From positions 1 through 64,000 of the forward strand of contig NZ_JACHJJ010000032.1 in NCBI RefSeq assembly GCF_014203605.1: a stretch of DNA of 64,000 nt, in the 5' to 3' direction. Positions 14,883 through 23,281 of this stretch are shown piece after piece; the first letter of the stretch is position 1, and each line of letters begins with the position of its first letter. The notes below the pieces were generated by a model, which ran no database searches, was not told the origin of the DNA, and saw only the letters and a list, made by a program, of their open reading frames with translations. The position numbers and the translations under genes are program-made. The stretch comes from Thiemannella venezuelensis (lineage in GTDB: Bacteria > Actinomycetota > Actinomycetes > Streptosporangiales > Streptosporangiaceae).

Positions 14883-15733
14883 GCGCCGTGACCGCCACCG
14901 ACAGGCCGGCGGCTGCCGTCGCCGACAAGCAGAAGGGCGACTGGAAACAGAGCCAGGTGGTCCTGGTGCTGCTGCGCATCGGGGTGATCGCGCTCGCGCT
15001 GTTCCTCTGGCAGGTGCTGAGCGGGCCGGTCCTGCCCGAGTACGCGGTCAGCAAGCCCACCGAGGTGGCCGGGGCCCTGGGCGAGATGCTCGGCTCGGCA
15101 TCCGGGTGGAACGACATCCGAGTGACCGCGATCGAGATAGCGGCGGGCTTCGGCCTGGGCGTGGCGTTCGGCGCCGTGGTGGGCCTGGTGCTGGGCTCCT
15201 TCCCGCTGCTCGGTCGGGTGCTGGAGCCCCTCATCGCGGCCTTCAACGGCATCCCCAAGATCGCGCTGGCGCCGCTGTTCCTGCTCTTCTTCGGCATCGG
15301 CGCCTGGTCGAAGATCACGATCGCCATGATCGGACCGGCTTTCGTGATGTTCTACAACGTCTACCTCGGCCTGCGTCTGCGGGAGCGGGAGCTGGTCGAG
15401 ATCGTGCAGGTGATGGGCGGCCGACGGCACCACCTGCTCATCTACGTGACGATCCCCACCCTGGCCGCGCCGTTTTTCGCCGCGCTCAAGACCGGCGGCC
15501 CGCTGGCCATCCTCGGCGTCATCGGCGCCGAGTTCATCGCCTCCACCGAGGGCATCGGCCACGGGCTGTTCACCTCCGCGATGAACCTCGACGCGGCCAA
15601 CACGTTCGCCGGCCTGATCGCCCTGATCACGATGACGCTCACCCTGAACGGGACGCTGACCTGGCTCGACAAGCTCGCCCTGCGACGGCTCGGGCTCACC
15701 GCCCGGCGCCGCCCGGCCGCCGAGGGCGCCTGA
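14879..15733 (+). CDS. ABC importer permease, SsuC-like
   Basis: An inner-membrane permease (284 residues) of the BPD_transp_1 family with about six helices. The EAA loop is seen in 'QVMGGRRHHLLIYVTIPTLA', and 'FNGIPKIALAPLFLLFFGIG' is typical of nitrate/sulfonate/thiamine-precursor importers. The GTG at 14879 overlaps the binding protein stop (GTGA). It is the last gene of the operon; a GC-rich hairpin at 15741-15775 follows. Confidence 0.87.
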   Translation: MSAVTATDRPAAAVADKQKGDWKQSQVVLVLLRIGVIALALFLWQVLSGPVLPEYAVSKPTEVAGALGEMLGSASGWNDIRVTAIEIAAGFGLGVAFGAVVGLVLGSFPLLGRVLEPLIAAFNGIPKIALAPLFLLFFGIGAWSKITIAMIGPAFVMFYNVYLGLRLRERELVEIVQVMGGRRHHLLIYVTIPTLAAPFFAALKTGGPLAILGVIGAEFIASTEGIGHGLFTSAMNLDAANTFAGLIALITMTLTLNGTLTWLDKLALRRLGLTARRRPAAEGA

Positions 15734-15740
15734 CCGACCA

Positions 15741-15775
15741 CCGGACCCCGGAAAACCTCCTTCTCCGGGGTCTGG
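15741..15775 (+). terminator. Hairpin terminator after operon A
   Basis: A 12-base stem (CCGGACCCCGGA / TCCGGGGTCTGG, one G-U pair) with an 11-base loop begins eight bases after the permease stop, followed by CTTTCCC. It probably ends the 12-kb operon. Confidence 0.65.
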
Positions 15776-15895
15776 CTTTCCCACACCTGCAGCGAAGTCT
15801 CTGCGGCGTGCCTTCATTCGGGGACCGATTCTCAAACCACGTGAAATCCGATGCCCGCCTCGGGTGGGCGCCCTCGCAAGGAAGCTGGTAAAGCC

Positions 15896-17791
15896 ATGGA
15901 AACTGGGATGAGGCGTCGATCGTTTCTAGCGGCCGGCGCGGCTGCCGTCGGTGCCGCTCTGCTGCCCACGCACTGGGCGGTGGCGGCTGCCGCGGGCGGC
16001 AAGAAGGGCGTCATGCTGATGAACCGCATCGGCCCGTCGTCATCGGACCTCTACATCTCCACCATCGACGGCTCCAACGAACGCCTCCTGCTGGGGACCC
16101 GGGGCTACGACTACAACGCGAGCTTCGCCGCCAACGGCCAGTCGGTGGTCTTCACCTCCGAGCGGTCGGGCGACGGCAACTCCGGCCTCTACCGTGCCAG
16201 GACCGACGGAACGGGCGTTCAGTCCCTGGTGGCAGGCCCGGCGATGGACGACAGCGGCGTCCTGTCCCCGGACGGGACCAAGCTGGCCTTCGTCTCCACC
16301 CGCGGCGACCGCCGGGCCCAGATCTGGGTGCTGGATCTGCGCGCCAACAGGCTGAAGTGCCTGACCAACACCGCCGGGGTCGCCGGTGATCCCACCCTGC
16401 CCGACGGCCACTTCCGCCCCTCCTGGTCACCCGACGGCCGGTGGATCGCCTTCTCCAGTGACCGCAACACCCCGTGGCGCGGTCACGACAACGGCCGGGG
16501 CTGGGAGCACACACAGGAGCTCAGCGTCTACATCATCCGGCCGGACGGCACCGGCTTCCGCCAGGTCGCCACCAAACCGGGCTACTGCCTGGGCTCGCCC
16601 AAGTGGTCACCCGACGGCAGCCGGATCGTCTTCTACGAGATCACCACCGAGGGCACCTGGGGCGCCCACCGGCCCGAGTACATCGGACGGGTCTCCTCCC
16701 AGATCGTCTCGGTCGACGTCGCGACCGGCGAGCGCGTCGAGCACACCTCCGGCCCTCATCTGAAGGTCTCGCCCCAGTACGTGACCGCCACCGAGATCGG
16801 CTACCTCATCAAGAACGGCCCCGAGGAGGGCCTGCACTACACCTCTGGCACGCTGCCGCCGGTCAAGCGGGCGGTGCGGGCTCCGGTCTGGTCGCCGGAC
16901 GGCCGGTCGGTGATCTACCAGAAGGTCGGCTGGGCCATCCGTCCGCTCGACACGCCCCTCTACAGCTGGGACTCCGATTGGGAGTACCGTCACTGCGACG
17001 TCTTCCCCGTCCTGTCCCGGCAGGGCCTCATCGCCTACACGGAAAAGCAGCTCGGCCACTCCTCGATCGTCACCATGAAGCCGGACGGCACAGACCAGCG
17101 CGTCGTCTTCGACTCCATGGGCAAGGGCCTCGACCCGGCGCTGCTCCAGCGGGGCCTGGCGGGCGCCTTCCGGCCCGCGTGGTCGCCCGACGGCCAGTGG
17201 ATCTCCTTCGGCCTGGGCGGCTGGTTCATCCTGCGCGGCACCAGCACGGCCGTGGTGGCGCGCGTGCGCAGTGACGGCTCGACCTGGGAGGTGCTCACCG
17301 ACGGCACCACCAACGCCGGCTTCCCGAGCTACTCACCCAACGGCAACGAGATCGTCTACCGCGTGTGGGGCGCGGAGAACAAGGGTCTGCGCATCCTCGA
17401 CCTGCAGACCCGGACGACGCGCGTGCTCACCAGCGAGTACGACAACCTGCCCGACTGGTGCCCGAAGCGCAATCTCATCCTTTTCACCCGCAAGACCAGC
17501 GAGACCAACTTCGACGTGTGCACCATCCGGCCCGACGGAAGCGATCTGAAGATCCTGACGGCCAGCAGCGGCGCGAACGAAGGCCACGCCGTCTGGGACC
17601 ACGACGGGCGCATCCTCTACAACAGCGGCGTGTACGGCTTCCGCGAGGAGGCCGCGCTGTACGACAACACCTTCCAGCCCTACGGCCAGATCTTCAGCAT
17701 GAACGCCGACGGCTCCGACAAGCGCATGCTGACCGACAGCGTCTGGGAGGACTCGATGCCTCTCTACCTTCCCCAGTCGCTCCTGTCCTGA
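15896..17791 (+). CDS. Tat-exported PD40/TolB-like beta-propeller
   Basis: A 631-residue secreted protein with a twin-arginine signal ('MRRRSFLAAGAAAVGAALL') and at least six PD40 repeats ('PSWSPDGRWIAFSSD', 'PKWSPDGSRIVFYE', 'PVWSPDGRSVIYQK', 'PAWSPDGQWISFG', 'PSYSPNGNEIVYRV'). No peptidase domain follows, so it is a stand-alone propeller for binding, not a prolyl peptidase. The ATG at 15896 follows AAGGAAG; the ATG at 15908 is an alternative. It stands alone after a terminator, and its relation to the neighbouring DoxX gene is unknown. Confidence 0.75.
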   Translation: METGMRRRSFLAAGAAAVGAALLPTHWAVAAAAGGKKGVMLMNRIGPSSSDLYISTIDGSNERLLLGTRGYDYNASFAANGQSVVFTSERSGDGNSGLYRARTDGTGVQSLVAGPAMDDSGVLSPDGTKLAFVSTRGDRRAQIWVLDLRANRLKCLTNTAGVAGDPTLPDGHFRPSWSPDGRWIAFSSDRNTPWRGHDNGRGWEHTQELSVYIIRPDGTGFRQVATKPGYCLGSPKWSPDGSRIVFYEITTEGTWGAHRPEYIGRVSSQIVSVDVATGERVEHTSGPHLKVSPQYVTATEIGYLIKNGPEEGLHYTSGTLPPVKRAVRAPVWSPDGRSVIYQKVGWAIRPLDTPLYSWDSDWEYRHCDVFPVLSRQGLIAYTEKQLGHSSIVTMKPDGTDQRVVFDSMGKGLDPALLQRGLAGAFRPAWSPDGQWISFGLGGWFILRGTSTAVVARVRSDGSTWEVLTDGTTNAGFPSYSPNGNEIVYRVWGAENKGLRILDLQTRTTRVLTSEYDNLPDWCPKRNLILFTRKTSETNFDVCTIRPDGSDLKILTASSGANEGHAVWDHDGRILYNSGVYGFREEAALYDNTFQPYGQIFSMNADGSDKRMLTDSVWEDSMPLYLPQSLLS

Positions 17792-17868
17792 CCCCACTCC
17801 AGGAGACACCCCCCACCCTCCGCCATGCAACTCCGGAGTGGCGGAGCACTCCCCATCAGGAGGAATCA

Positions 17869-18285
17869 ATGAAGCTCGACCAGGCAAGGCCCATCTCCCT
17901 GCTCCTGGCACGCATCGCCATCGGAGCGATCTTCATCGTCCACGGACTCGAGAAGCTGAACGAGCGAGGTGTCGGCGGCACCATCGACTACTTCGACTCC
18001 CTCGGCATCCCGCTGGCCGTGGTCGCCGCGCCCGCGGTCCTTCTCCTCGAAGTGGTCGGGGGCGCGGCCGTCATCCTCGGCGCCGGGCTGCCGATCGTCG
18101 GCGTCATGCTCGCCGTCGACATGATGGGCGCCATCTTCTTCGTCCAGGGCCCCAAGGGATGGAAGGCGAGCGAGCTCTGCCTCTCCCTCCTGGTCGGATC
18201 CCTGGTCCTTGCCTTCAGCGGAGGCGGAGCCCTGGCCGTCGACAAGCTCTGGATGAACCGGAAGCGTTCGACGGCCGCTTCATAA
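17869..18285 (+). CDS. DoxX family membrane protein
   Basis: A 138-residue membrane protein with four hydrophobic segments and the DoxX signature ('LLARIAIGAIFIVHGLEKL', 'VGGAAVILGAGLPIVGVMLAVDMMGAIFFV'). DoxX-like proteins are linked to quinone-coupled or redox functions, but most are uncharacterised. The ATG at 17869 has an excellent CAGGAGGAA site. It is 77 bases after the propeller gene and may be co-transcribed with it; an inverted repeat begins 14 bases after its stop. Confidence 0.85.
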   Translation: MKLDQARPISLLLARIAIGAIFIVHGLEKLNERGVGGTIDYFDSLGIPLAVVAAPAVLLLEVVGGAAVILGAGLPIVGVMLAVDMMGAIFFVQGPKGWKASELCLSLLVGSLVLAFSGGGALAVDKLWMNRKRSTAAS

Positions 18286-18679
18286 CCCCCACTACCGCTC
18301 GCTCCCATTCGGCAGCGGATGCGAGATTTCCTTCTCGGCTGTGTCGGCGTGGCCGGACTGCCGAATGGGAGCGAATGGCGGTCCCGTCGAACGGGCACAG
18401 CACCACCTCCGTGCCCCCTCGGCGGCATCCCGCCCTGGCTCGCAGGTAGGGACACTGGTGTTCCAGCGAGATCATGACGGAATGCCTGGTCAACACACAT
18501 GCGGGCCAGGTGTGGGAATAAGACGGCCACCAATTCCCTGGTCAACACGCCGCAGATCTTCATGATCAAAGAGTGGGCGTCGAATGCGGATCGGCTCAGG
18601 AAACCGGGGTGGATGTCGATGTGCACGGTGAGGCTGGGGAATCCCAGCAACTCTCGGTCTTGTAGAAAAGGACTTCGCC
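18286..18679. other. Intergenic region before the chemoreceptor gene
   Basis: No credible gene is seen in these 394 bases. The left part holds the inverted repeat 18299-18374. The right part has a 12-base direct repeat, CCTGGTCAACAC, at 18485-18496 and 18537-18548, which could be a regulatory site for the chemoreceptor gene. A ribosome site (AAGGA, 18667-18671) precedes the GTG at 18680. Confidence 0.5.
18299..18374. terminator. Perfect 17-base inverted repeat after doxX-like gene
   Basis: Arms 18299-18315 and 18358-18374 are perfectly complementary (right arm CTGCCGAATGGGAGCGA). The 42-base loop contains a smaller hairpin (CGAGA / TCTCG). There is no T-run. A structured terminator is the simplest reading; a processed RNA end or remnant of a mobile element is possible. 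Confidence 0.5.
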
Positions 18680-20326
18680 GTGACCGCCACATCCGCGTCC
18701 CCCGCTGTGAGTGTGCGCCGCAACCGCCTGCTGGGATGGTTCGCCGACCGCCGTATCAACACCAAGATCCTCATCGCGGTGAGCATCGTCGCCGCGCTGA
18801 GCGCCGTGAGCGGCACCGTCGCGATCAACGAGATGAGCGGGCTCAACGGCGATCTACAGGCGATGAAGCAGAGCAACACCAGCCTGCGGCAGCTCGGTGA
18901 CATGCGCGGCCGGATCGGCGACATGTTCGAGGCCAACGTCGCCTACCGGAGCGTCCCGGACCCCACCCGCAGGGCTGAGGCCGAGCAGGAGATGCGGGAC
19001 TACACCAAGGCCGCCACCGCCGCGTTCGAGATGTACGAGGCCGGCGCCCGGCACACGCCGGAATGGCAGGAGAAGGCGGCCACGTTCGAGAAGGTCTGGC
19101 GTGAGTACCAGGGCCTGCGCAACACCATCACCTTCGAGGACCCCCTCCCGGTGGGACTGACCGTTTCCACCGGGCCTGGCGGGATGATGAAGCAGTTCAA
19201 CGAGACCACCACCGCGCTCAACACCGCCATCGAGGACCTGGCCGCCCACGAGGCGGCGCAGGCCGAGACGATGGCCGCCGAAGCCACCACCGGCTACGAG
19301 AACTCCCGAACCATGACCATCGGGCTGCTCGCGGCAGGCCTGATGATCGGTCTCGGACTGGCCGTCGCGGTGGCACGACTGATCGTGCGCCCGCTGGCGG
19401 CGGTCTCCCGCACGCTGGACGCGGTGGCGCACGGCGATCTGACCGGACGGGTCGAGGTGACCTCCCGCGACGAGGCCGGCCAGATGGCCGCAGCGGTCAA
19501 TCAGGCGAACAGCGCCCTCCGGCAGACGATGGAGTCGCTGGCCTCCAGCGCCGACACGCTGGCCACCAGCTCCGGCGAACTGGCGGCAGTCAGCGACCGC
19601 ATCGCCACCTCCGCCGACGATGCCTCCGTACAGGCAGGGAGTGCCGCCGCCGCCGCCGACGAGGTGTCGCAGAACGTGCAGACCGTCTCGGCAGGTTCGG
19701 AAGAGATGGGCGCCTCCATCCGCGAGATCGCCCACAACGCCGGCGAGGGCGCCAAGGTCGCCTCCCAGGCGGTGGCAGTCGCCGAAGCGACCAACGACAC
19801 CGTGGCCAAGCTCGGCGCCTCCAGCGCGGAGATCGGCTCGGTCATCAAGACCATCACCAGCATCGCCGAGCAGACCAATCTGCTGGCGCTGAACGCCACC
19901 ATCGAGGCCGCCCGCGCCGGCGACGCAGGCAAGGGCTTCGCCGTCGTGGCCGGGGAGGTCAAGGATCTGGCCCAGGAGACCGCCAAGGCGACCGAGGACA
20001 TCTCCCGCCGGGTGGAGGCCATCCAGGCCGACACCGAGAGCGCGGTGGCGGCGATCGCCGAGATCAGTCAGATCATCGGCCAGCTCAACGACTACCAGCT
20101 GACCATCACCTCCGCGGTGGAGGAGCAGACGGCCACCACCAACGAGATGACCCGCAGCGTAGCTGAGGCCGCGCAGGGCAGCACGGACATCGCCGCCAAC
20201 ATCGCGGCGCTGGCGAGCTCGGTGCAGACGACGGCCGGGAGCGTGACGGAGAGCCGGCAGGCCGCGGTGAACCTGGCCGAGCTGTCGAGCCGCCTGCGCG
20301 AACTGGTCTCCGGTTTCCGCTACTGA
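18680..20326 (+). CDS. Methyl-accepting chemotaxis-like receptor
   Basis: A 548-residue transmembrane receptor. TM1 is near residues 28-48, an extracytoplasmic four-helix-type sensor spans about 49-211, TM2 is 212-234, HAMP follows ('[22 protein letters not shown]'), and the C-terminus is a long MCP signalling coiled coil whose tip '[18 protein letters not shown]' is perfectly canonical. No CheA, CheW or flagellar gene is near. In a mycelial actinomycete such orphan receptors are puzzling; they might signal to a distant Che-like array. The start is GTG at 18680 with AAGGA upstream. It ends in the usual '[10 protein letters not shown]' style without a CheR-tether pentapeptide. Confidence 0.88.
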   Translation: MTATSASPAVSVRRNRLLGWFADRRINTKILIAVSIVAALSAVSGTVAINEMSGLNGDLQAMKQSNTSLRQLGDMRGRIGDMFEANVAYRSVPDPTRRAEAEQEMRDYTKAATAAFEMYEAGARHTPEWQEKAATFEKVWREYQGLRNTITFEDPLPVGLTVSTGPGGMMKQFNETTTALNTAIEDLAAHEAAQAETMAAEATTGYENSRTMTIGLLAAGLMIGLGLAVAVARLIVRPLAAVSRTLDAVAHGDLTGRVEVTSRDEAGQMAAAVNQANSALRQTMESLASSADTLATSSGELAAVSDRIATSADDASVQAGSAAAAADEVSQNVQTVSAGSEEMGASIREIAHNAGEGAKVASQAVAVAEATNDTVAKLGASSAEIGSVIKTITSIAEQTNLLALNATIEAARAGDAGKGFAVVAGEVKDLAQETAKATEDISRRVEAIQADTESAVAAIAEISQIIGQLNDYQLTITSAVEEQTATTNEMTRSVAEAAQGSTDIAANIAALASSVQTTAGSVTESRQAAVNLAELSSRLRELVSGFRY

Positions 20327-20339
20327 CAGTGATGATGTA

Positions 20340-20430
20340 GATGAGCGCCTCCCGGCGAGGTCTGACCCGGCTACTGGCTGATCTCGGGTCCTCAAGCCGA
20401 TCTGCCGGCCCCGTCGGGGAGGCACTCATC
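20340..20430. repeat. Long imperfect inverted repeat
   Basis: Arms 20340-20353 and 20417-20430 pair at 13 of 14 positions (GGGAGGCACTCATC on the right). The loop holds another pair, GACCCG / CGGGTC. It lies just after the chemoreceptor stop, so it probably helps to terminate transcription. Confidence 0.45.
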
Positions 20431-20450
20431 GGACAGGACCTTCACCGTCC

Positions 20451-20488
20451 CTGGAGTTCGACACCCGGCCGTCGGGTCGCCACTCCAG
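20451..20488. terminator. Terminator between convergent genes
   Basis: A two-part hairpin: CTGGAGT / ACTCCAG (7 base pairs) enclosing ACCCG-GCCGT-CGGGT (5 pairs), with a 5/4-base internal loop. It is placed between the chemoreceptor gene and the oppositely oriented cupin gene and could serve both. Confidence 0.5.
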
Positions 20489-20514
20489 CGGCCGGCATCA
20501 TCCGGACGTCCCGG

Positions 20515-20928
20515 TCAGCTTCGCCCGCCCATCTGGTCGGCGGGGGAGAGGTGCTCCACGGTGATCCCCGTGTCGGTGAAGGTGCGGGTCACCGTGCCCG
20601 AAGTGTAGACCCACAGGATCCTGAGGGGGACCTGGCCGACGTTGCGGAACAGGTGGGGGATGGGCGAGGGGATGTACGTGGTGTCGAACTGCTCCAGGCG
20701 GGTCACGGACCCCTCCACCAGGACCTCGGCCTCGCCCTCCAGCACGGTGACGTGCTCGTCGCAGTTGTGCGAGTGCATCGGGGCGCCGGTGCCGACGGGG
20801 TAGACGCTGATGCCGCTGGTGATCCGGTTCTCTCCGCCGGCCGAGGTCGTCGTGATCAGCGGGGTCGTGACGACCGAGCCGCCGCGGTCGAGAGTCCGGA
20901 CCTCGGACACCTTGATGATCACTGTCAT
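20515..20928 (-). CDS. Cupin-2 domain protein
   Basis: A 137-residue single cupin with motif 1 '[26 protein letters not shown]' (His, His and Glu/His ligands) and motif 2 '[14 protein letters not shown]' (His). Such small cupins bind a metal and act as isomerases, dioxygenases or ligand-binding proteins; the substrate is not predictable. It is transcribed away from the CMD gene at 21116, and both face a catabolic gene set, so a role with organic or aromatic acids is plausible. The ATG at 20928 follows GAAGGG. Confidence 0.8.
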   Translation of the reverse strand: MTVIIKVSEVRTLDRGGSVVTTPLITTTSAGGENRITSGISVYPVGTGAPMHSHNCDEHVTVLEGEAEVLVEGSVTRLEQFDTTYIPSPIPHLFRNVGQVPLRILWVYTSGTVTRTFTDTGITVEHLSPADQMGGRS

Positions 20929-21115
20929 GATATTTACCCTTCGTCCGGTCCTGTATGTCGTCCGAGGTTAAAGCCGGATCCCTGCCCGCCGGCGTCACAT
21001 GCCGTGCAGCTTTACGTTGCGTCAGGCGGTATGTGAGCACTCCCACATGCGCTGTACCGTCTTCCGAAATCGCCCCTCTCGCCCCTGGGGCCCAAGGTAA
21101 AGGTGGTAGCCACTC
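20929..21115. promoter_or_regulatory. Divergent cupin/CMD promoter region
   Basis: This 187-base region contains a weak match to the shared palindrome at 21004-21022 (GTGCAGC-TTTAC-GTTGCGT; 5/7 and 6/7 of GCGCAAC-N5-GTTGCGC) and a separate small dyad, ATGTG-N8-CACAT, at about 21031-21048. Either could control both divergent genes. Confidence 0.35.
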
Positions 21116-21706
21116 ATGAGACTTCCCATCCTCGGCCCCGACGACATGAACGAACGCCAGCGGGAGATCGCCGGGCGCATCGCGGGGCGCCGGGGCGCGG
21201 TCCGTGGACCGTTCCGGGTATGGCTCCAGAGCCCCGAGCTGTGCGACCGGGTCGAGTCGCTGGGAGCGTTCGTCCGGTTCGAGTCCAGCCTGCCGCTGCG
21301 GCTGCGCGAGCTCTCTCTGCTGATGGCCGCGCGCCACTGGGACGCGCAGTACTCGTGGAACGCCCACGTCGACAAGGCCGTCGAGTCGGGCATACCCGCC
21401 GAGGCCGTCCAGGCGATCGCCGAACGCCGTGAGCCGGTGTTCGACCGGGAGGAGGACACCGCCTTCTACCGGTTCTGCCACGAGATCCTCGAAGAGCACT
21501 TCGTCCGGGACGAGACCTTCCACGAGGCCGAGAAGCACTTCGGGGCCCAGGGACTGGTGGACGCGGTCGGCTCGCTGGGCAACTTCAGCATGCTCGGCAT
21601 GTGCCTCAACGCGTTCCAGGTCGACCTGCAGCCCGACCGCACTCCGCCCTTCCCCGACATCCGCGGCTACGGCCGCGTGACGCCGGACACTGAAGGATCC
21701 CGGTGA
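21116..21706 (+). CDS. Carboxymuconolactone decarboxylase family protein
   Basis: A 196-residue CMD/AhpD-fold protein ('RLRELSLLMAARHWDAQYSWNAHVDKAVESGIPAEAVQAI'). The AhpD Cys-x-x-Cys pair is absent; 'W-N-A-H' replaces 'C-x-x-C-xxxH', so it is not an AhpD peroxidase and is nearer to the 4-carboxymuconolactone decarboxylase type. The ATG at 21116 is the first start after the divergent promoter region. It precedes a sugar-type ABC importer by 39 bases and is probably co-transcribed with it. Confidence 0.78.
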   Translation: MRLPILGPDDMNERQREIAGRIAGRRGAVRGPFRVWLQSPELCDRVESLGAFVRFESSLPLRLRELSLLMAARHWDAQYSWNAHVDKAVESGIPAEAVQAIAERREPVFDREEDTAFYRFCHEILEEHFVRDETFHEAEKHFGAQGLVDAVGSLGNFSMLGMCLNAFQVDLQPDRTPPFPDIRGYGRVTPDTEGSR

Positions 21707-21745
21707 GGTCGGCTCACCTTACGGCCACCGAACGGGGGATCAGGT

Positions 21746-23281
21746 ATGACGAGCACCATGCTTGACTCCATAACCGGCGTGGGTGGTCCTTCCCCCGAGG
21801 CGGTCATCCGCGTCCGCGACGTCACCAAGAGCTTCGGCGGCGCGGCAGCCCTGAAGAACGTCTCCCTCGACGTCCACGCCGGAGAGGTCCACGCCCTCAT
21901 GGGCATGAACGGCGCGGGCAAGTCCACCCTGGTCAAGATCTTGTCGGGCGCGCACAACCCCGACCTCGGCCACATCGAGGTCGCCGACCGGGTGCAGACC
22001 CAGCTGACGCCCCGGCGGGCACGCCGGCTGGGCATCTCGACCGTTCCCCAGCGGAGGGAACTCGTCATGAGCCTCACGGTCGCCGAGAACATCATGCTCG
22101 GCGACCTGCCCAACCGGCGGTCGGTCGTGCGGTGGCGGTCGGTGGCGGACGAGGCGCGGGCGGCGCTCGACGGGCTCGGCATCAGCATCGACGTCGGCCA
22201 CATCGCCGGCGACCTGACCGTCGCCGAGCAGACCATGGTCGAGGTGGCCCGTGAGGTCCGCAGAGGCGGCCGGGTGCTCATCCTCGACGAGCCCACCGCC
22301 TGCCTGGGAGCCGATGCCGCCGAGCAGATCCGCGCCCTGGTGCGCAGGCTGCGCGACGGCGGCGTCGCCGTCGTCTACATCTCGCACCACATCGACGAGG
22401 TCCTCGGGATCGCGGACCGCATCACCGTCCTGCGGGACGGCGCCGTCGTCCGGAGCGGAGTAACGGGTGACATCGACGAACGCGGGCTCGTCCGCGACAT
22501 GGCCGGTCGCGACGTGGTGTCCGAGCGCCCGCAGCGGGCGGCCGCCTCGCGGGACGTCGGGCTCGCCGTACGGGATCTGAGCCACGGCCGGAGCATCGAC
22601 GGATTCCACGTCGAGGTGCGCAAAGGCGAGATCGTGGCGGTGCTGGGACCGGCGGGGGACGCCCAGTCGCGCCTGTTCGACCTGCTGTCGGGACGCCGCC
22701 GGCCCGATCGCGGAGCGCTCTGCGTGGACGGCAGGCCCGTCCCGCTCGGGAGCGTCTCCCGAGCTCTGGGCAGCGGCCTGCGCTGCGTGACCGGAGACCG
22801 CCGGAGCCTCGGCCTGATCCCCGACCTCTCCATCGACGAGAACCTGCTCCTCGCCCAGGACCGCCTGGCCGGCCGGCGCCTGCACCGGTCGAGCGCCCTC
22901 GCCCGCCGCGCCGCGCCGCTGCGCGACGACTACAGGGTGGTGTCACTGGCGAAGAACCCTCCGGTGGGAAGGCTGTCCGGGGGCAACCAGCAGAAGGTGC
23001 TCCTGGCCAAGTGGCTCGGCACCCGTCCGGCGGCGTGCTTCCTGGAGGACCCGACCAACGGGGTGGACGTCGCGGCCATGGCGGACATCCACACGCTCAT
23101 CGACGCGCTCGCCCGGGAGGGCGTGGCGGTCCTGCTGGCCTCCTCCTCCGCCGAGGAGGTGATGCGCCTGGCCGACCGCGTCATCGTGGTGCGCGGCGGG
23201 CGGATGGTCGCCGAACACGAGATCAACGGCATCACACGCGACGAGCTGGTCGCCACCGTCCTGGGAGGAGAACTCTCGTGA
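21746..23281 (+). CDS. Ribose-type ABC importer ATPase (RbsA-like)
   Basis: A 511-residue ATPase with two nucleotide-binding halves. The first has Walker A 'GMNGAGKSTL', 'LTVAEQTMVEVAREV' and Walker B 'VLILDEPTACLG'. The second has a degenerate Walker A ('GPAGDAQSRL') and signature 'LSGGNQQKVLLAKWL', with Walker B 'CFLEDPTNGVDV' in which the usual 'DEP' reads 'EDP'. One catalytic and one degenerate site are common in this family. It forms a transporter with 23278 and 24314. The substrate may not be a sugar, because the unit lies among aromatic-acid genes. An ATG at 21758 is an alternative start. Confidence 0.88.
   Translation: MTSTMLDSITGVGGPSPEAVIRVRDVTKSFGGAAALKNVSLDVHAGEVHALMGMNGAGKSTLVKILSGAHNPDLGHIEVADRVQTQLTPRRARRLGISTVPQRRELVMSLTVAENIMLGDLPNRRSVVRWRSVADEARAALDGLGISIDVGHIAGDLTVAEQTMVEVAREVRRGGRVLILDEPTACLGADAAEQIRALVRRLRDGGVAVVYISHHIDEVLGIADRITVLRDGAVVRSGVTGDIDERGLVRDMAGRDVVSERPQRAAASRDVGLAVRDLSHGRSIDGFHVEVRKGEIVAVLGPAGDAQSRLFDLLSGRRRPDRGALCVDGRPVPLGSVSRALGSGLRCVTGDRRSLGLIPDLSIDENLLLAQDRLAGRRLHRSSALARRAAPLRDDYRVVSLAKNPPVGRLSGGNQQKVLLAKWLGTRPAACFLEDPTNGVDVAAMADIHTLIDALAREGVAVLLASSSAEEVMRLADRVIVVRGGRMVAEHEINGITRDELVATVLGGELS

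Noticed and set aside
3627-15733. Assigning operon A to the complete protocatechuate 4,5-cleavage pathway
   Set aside because: The LigAB-type dioxygenase and LigC-type dehydrogenase are absent, and several genes have no place in that pathway.
18550-18670. Possible c-di-GMP riboswitch in the leader of the chemoreceptor gene
   Set aside because: A stretch near 18570-18600 loosely recalls the GEMM core, but the paired stems and the conserved GCAAA/CGCAAAGC elements are not there.
21746-23281. Treating the degenerate second Walker A of the RbsA-like ATPase as a damaged gene
   Set aside because: A degenerate site in one half is common in this transporter family, and the frame is intact.
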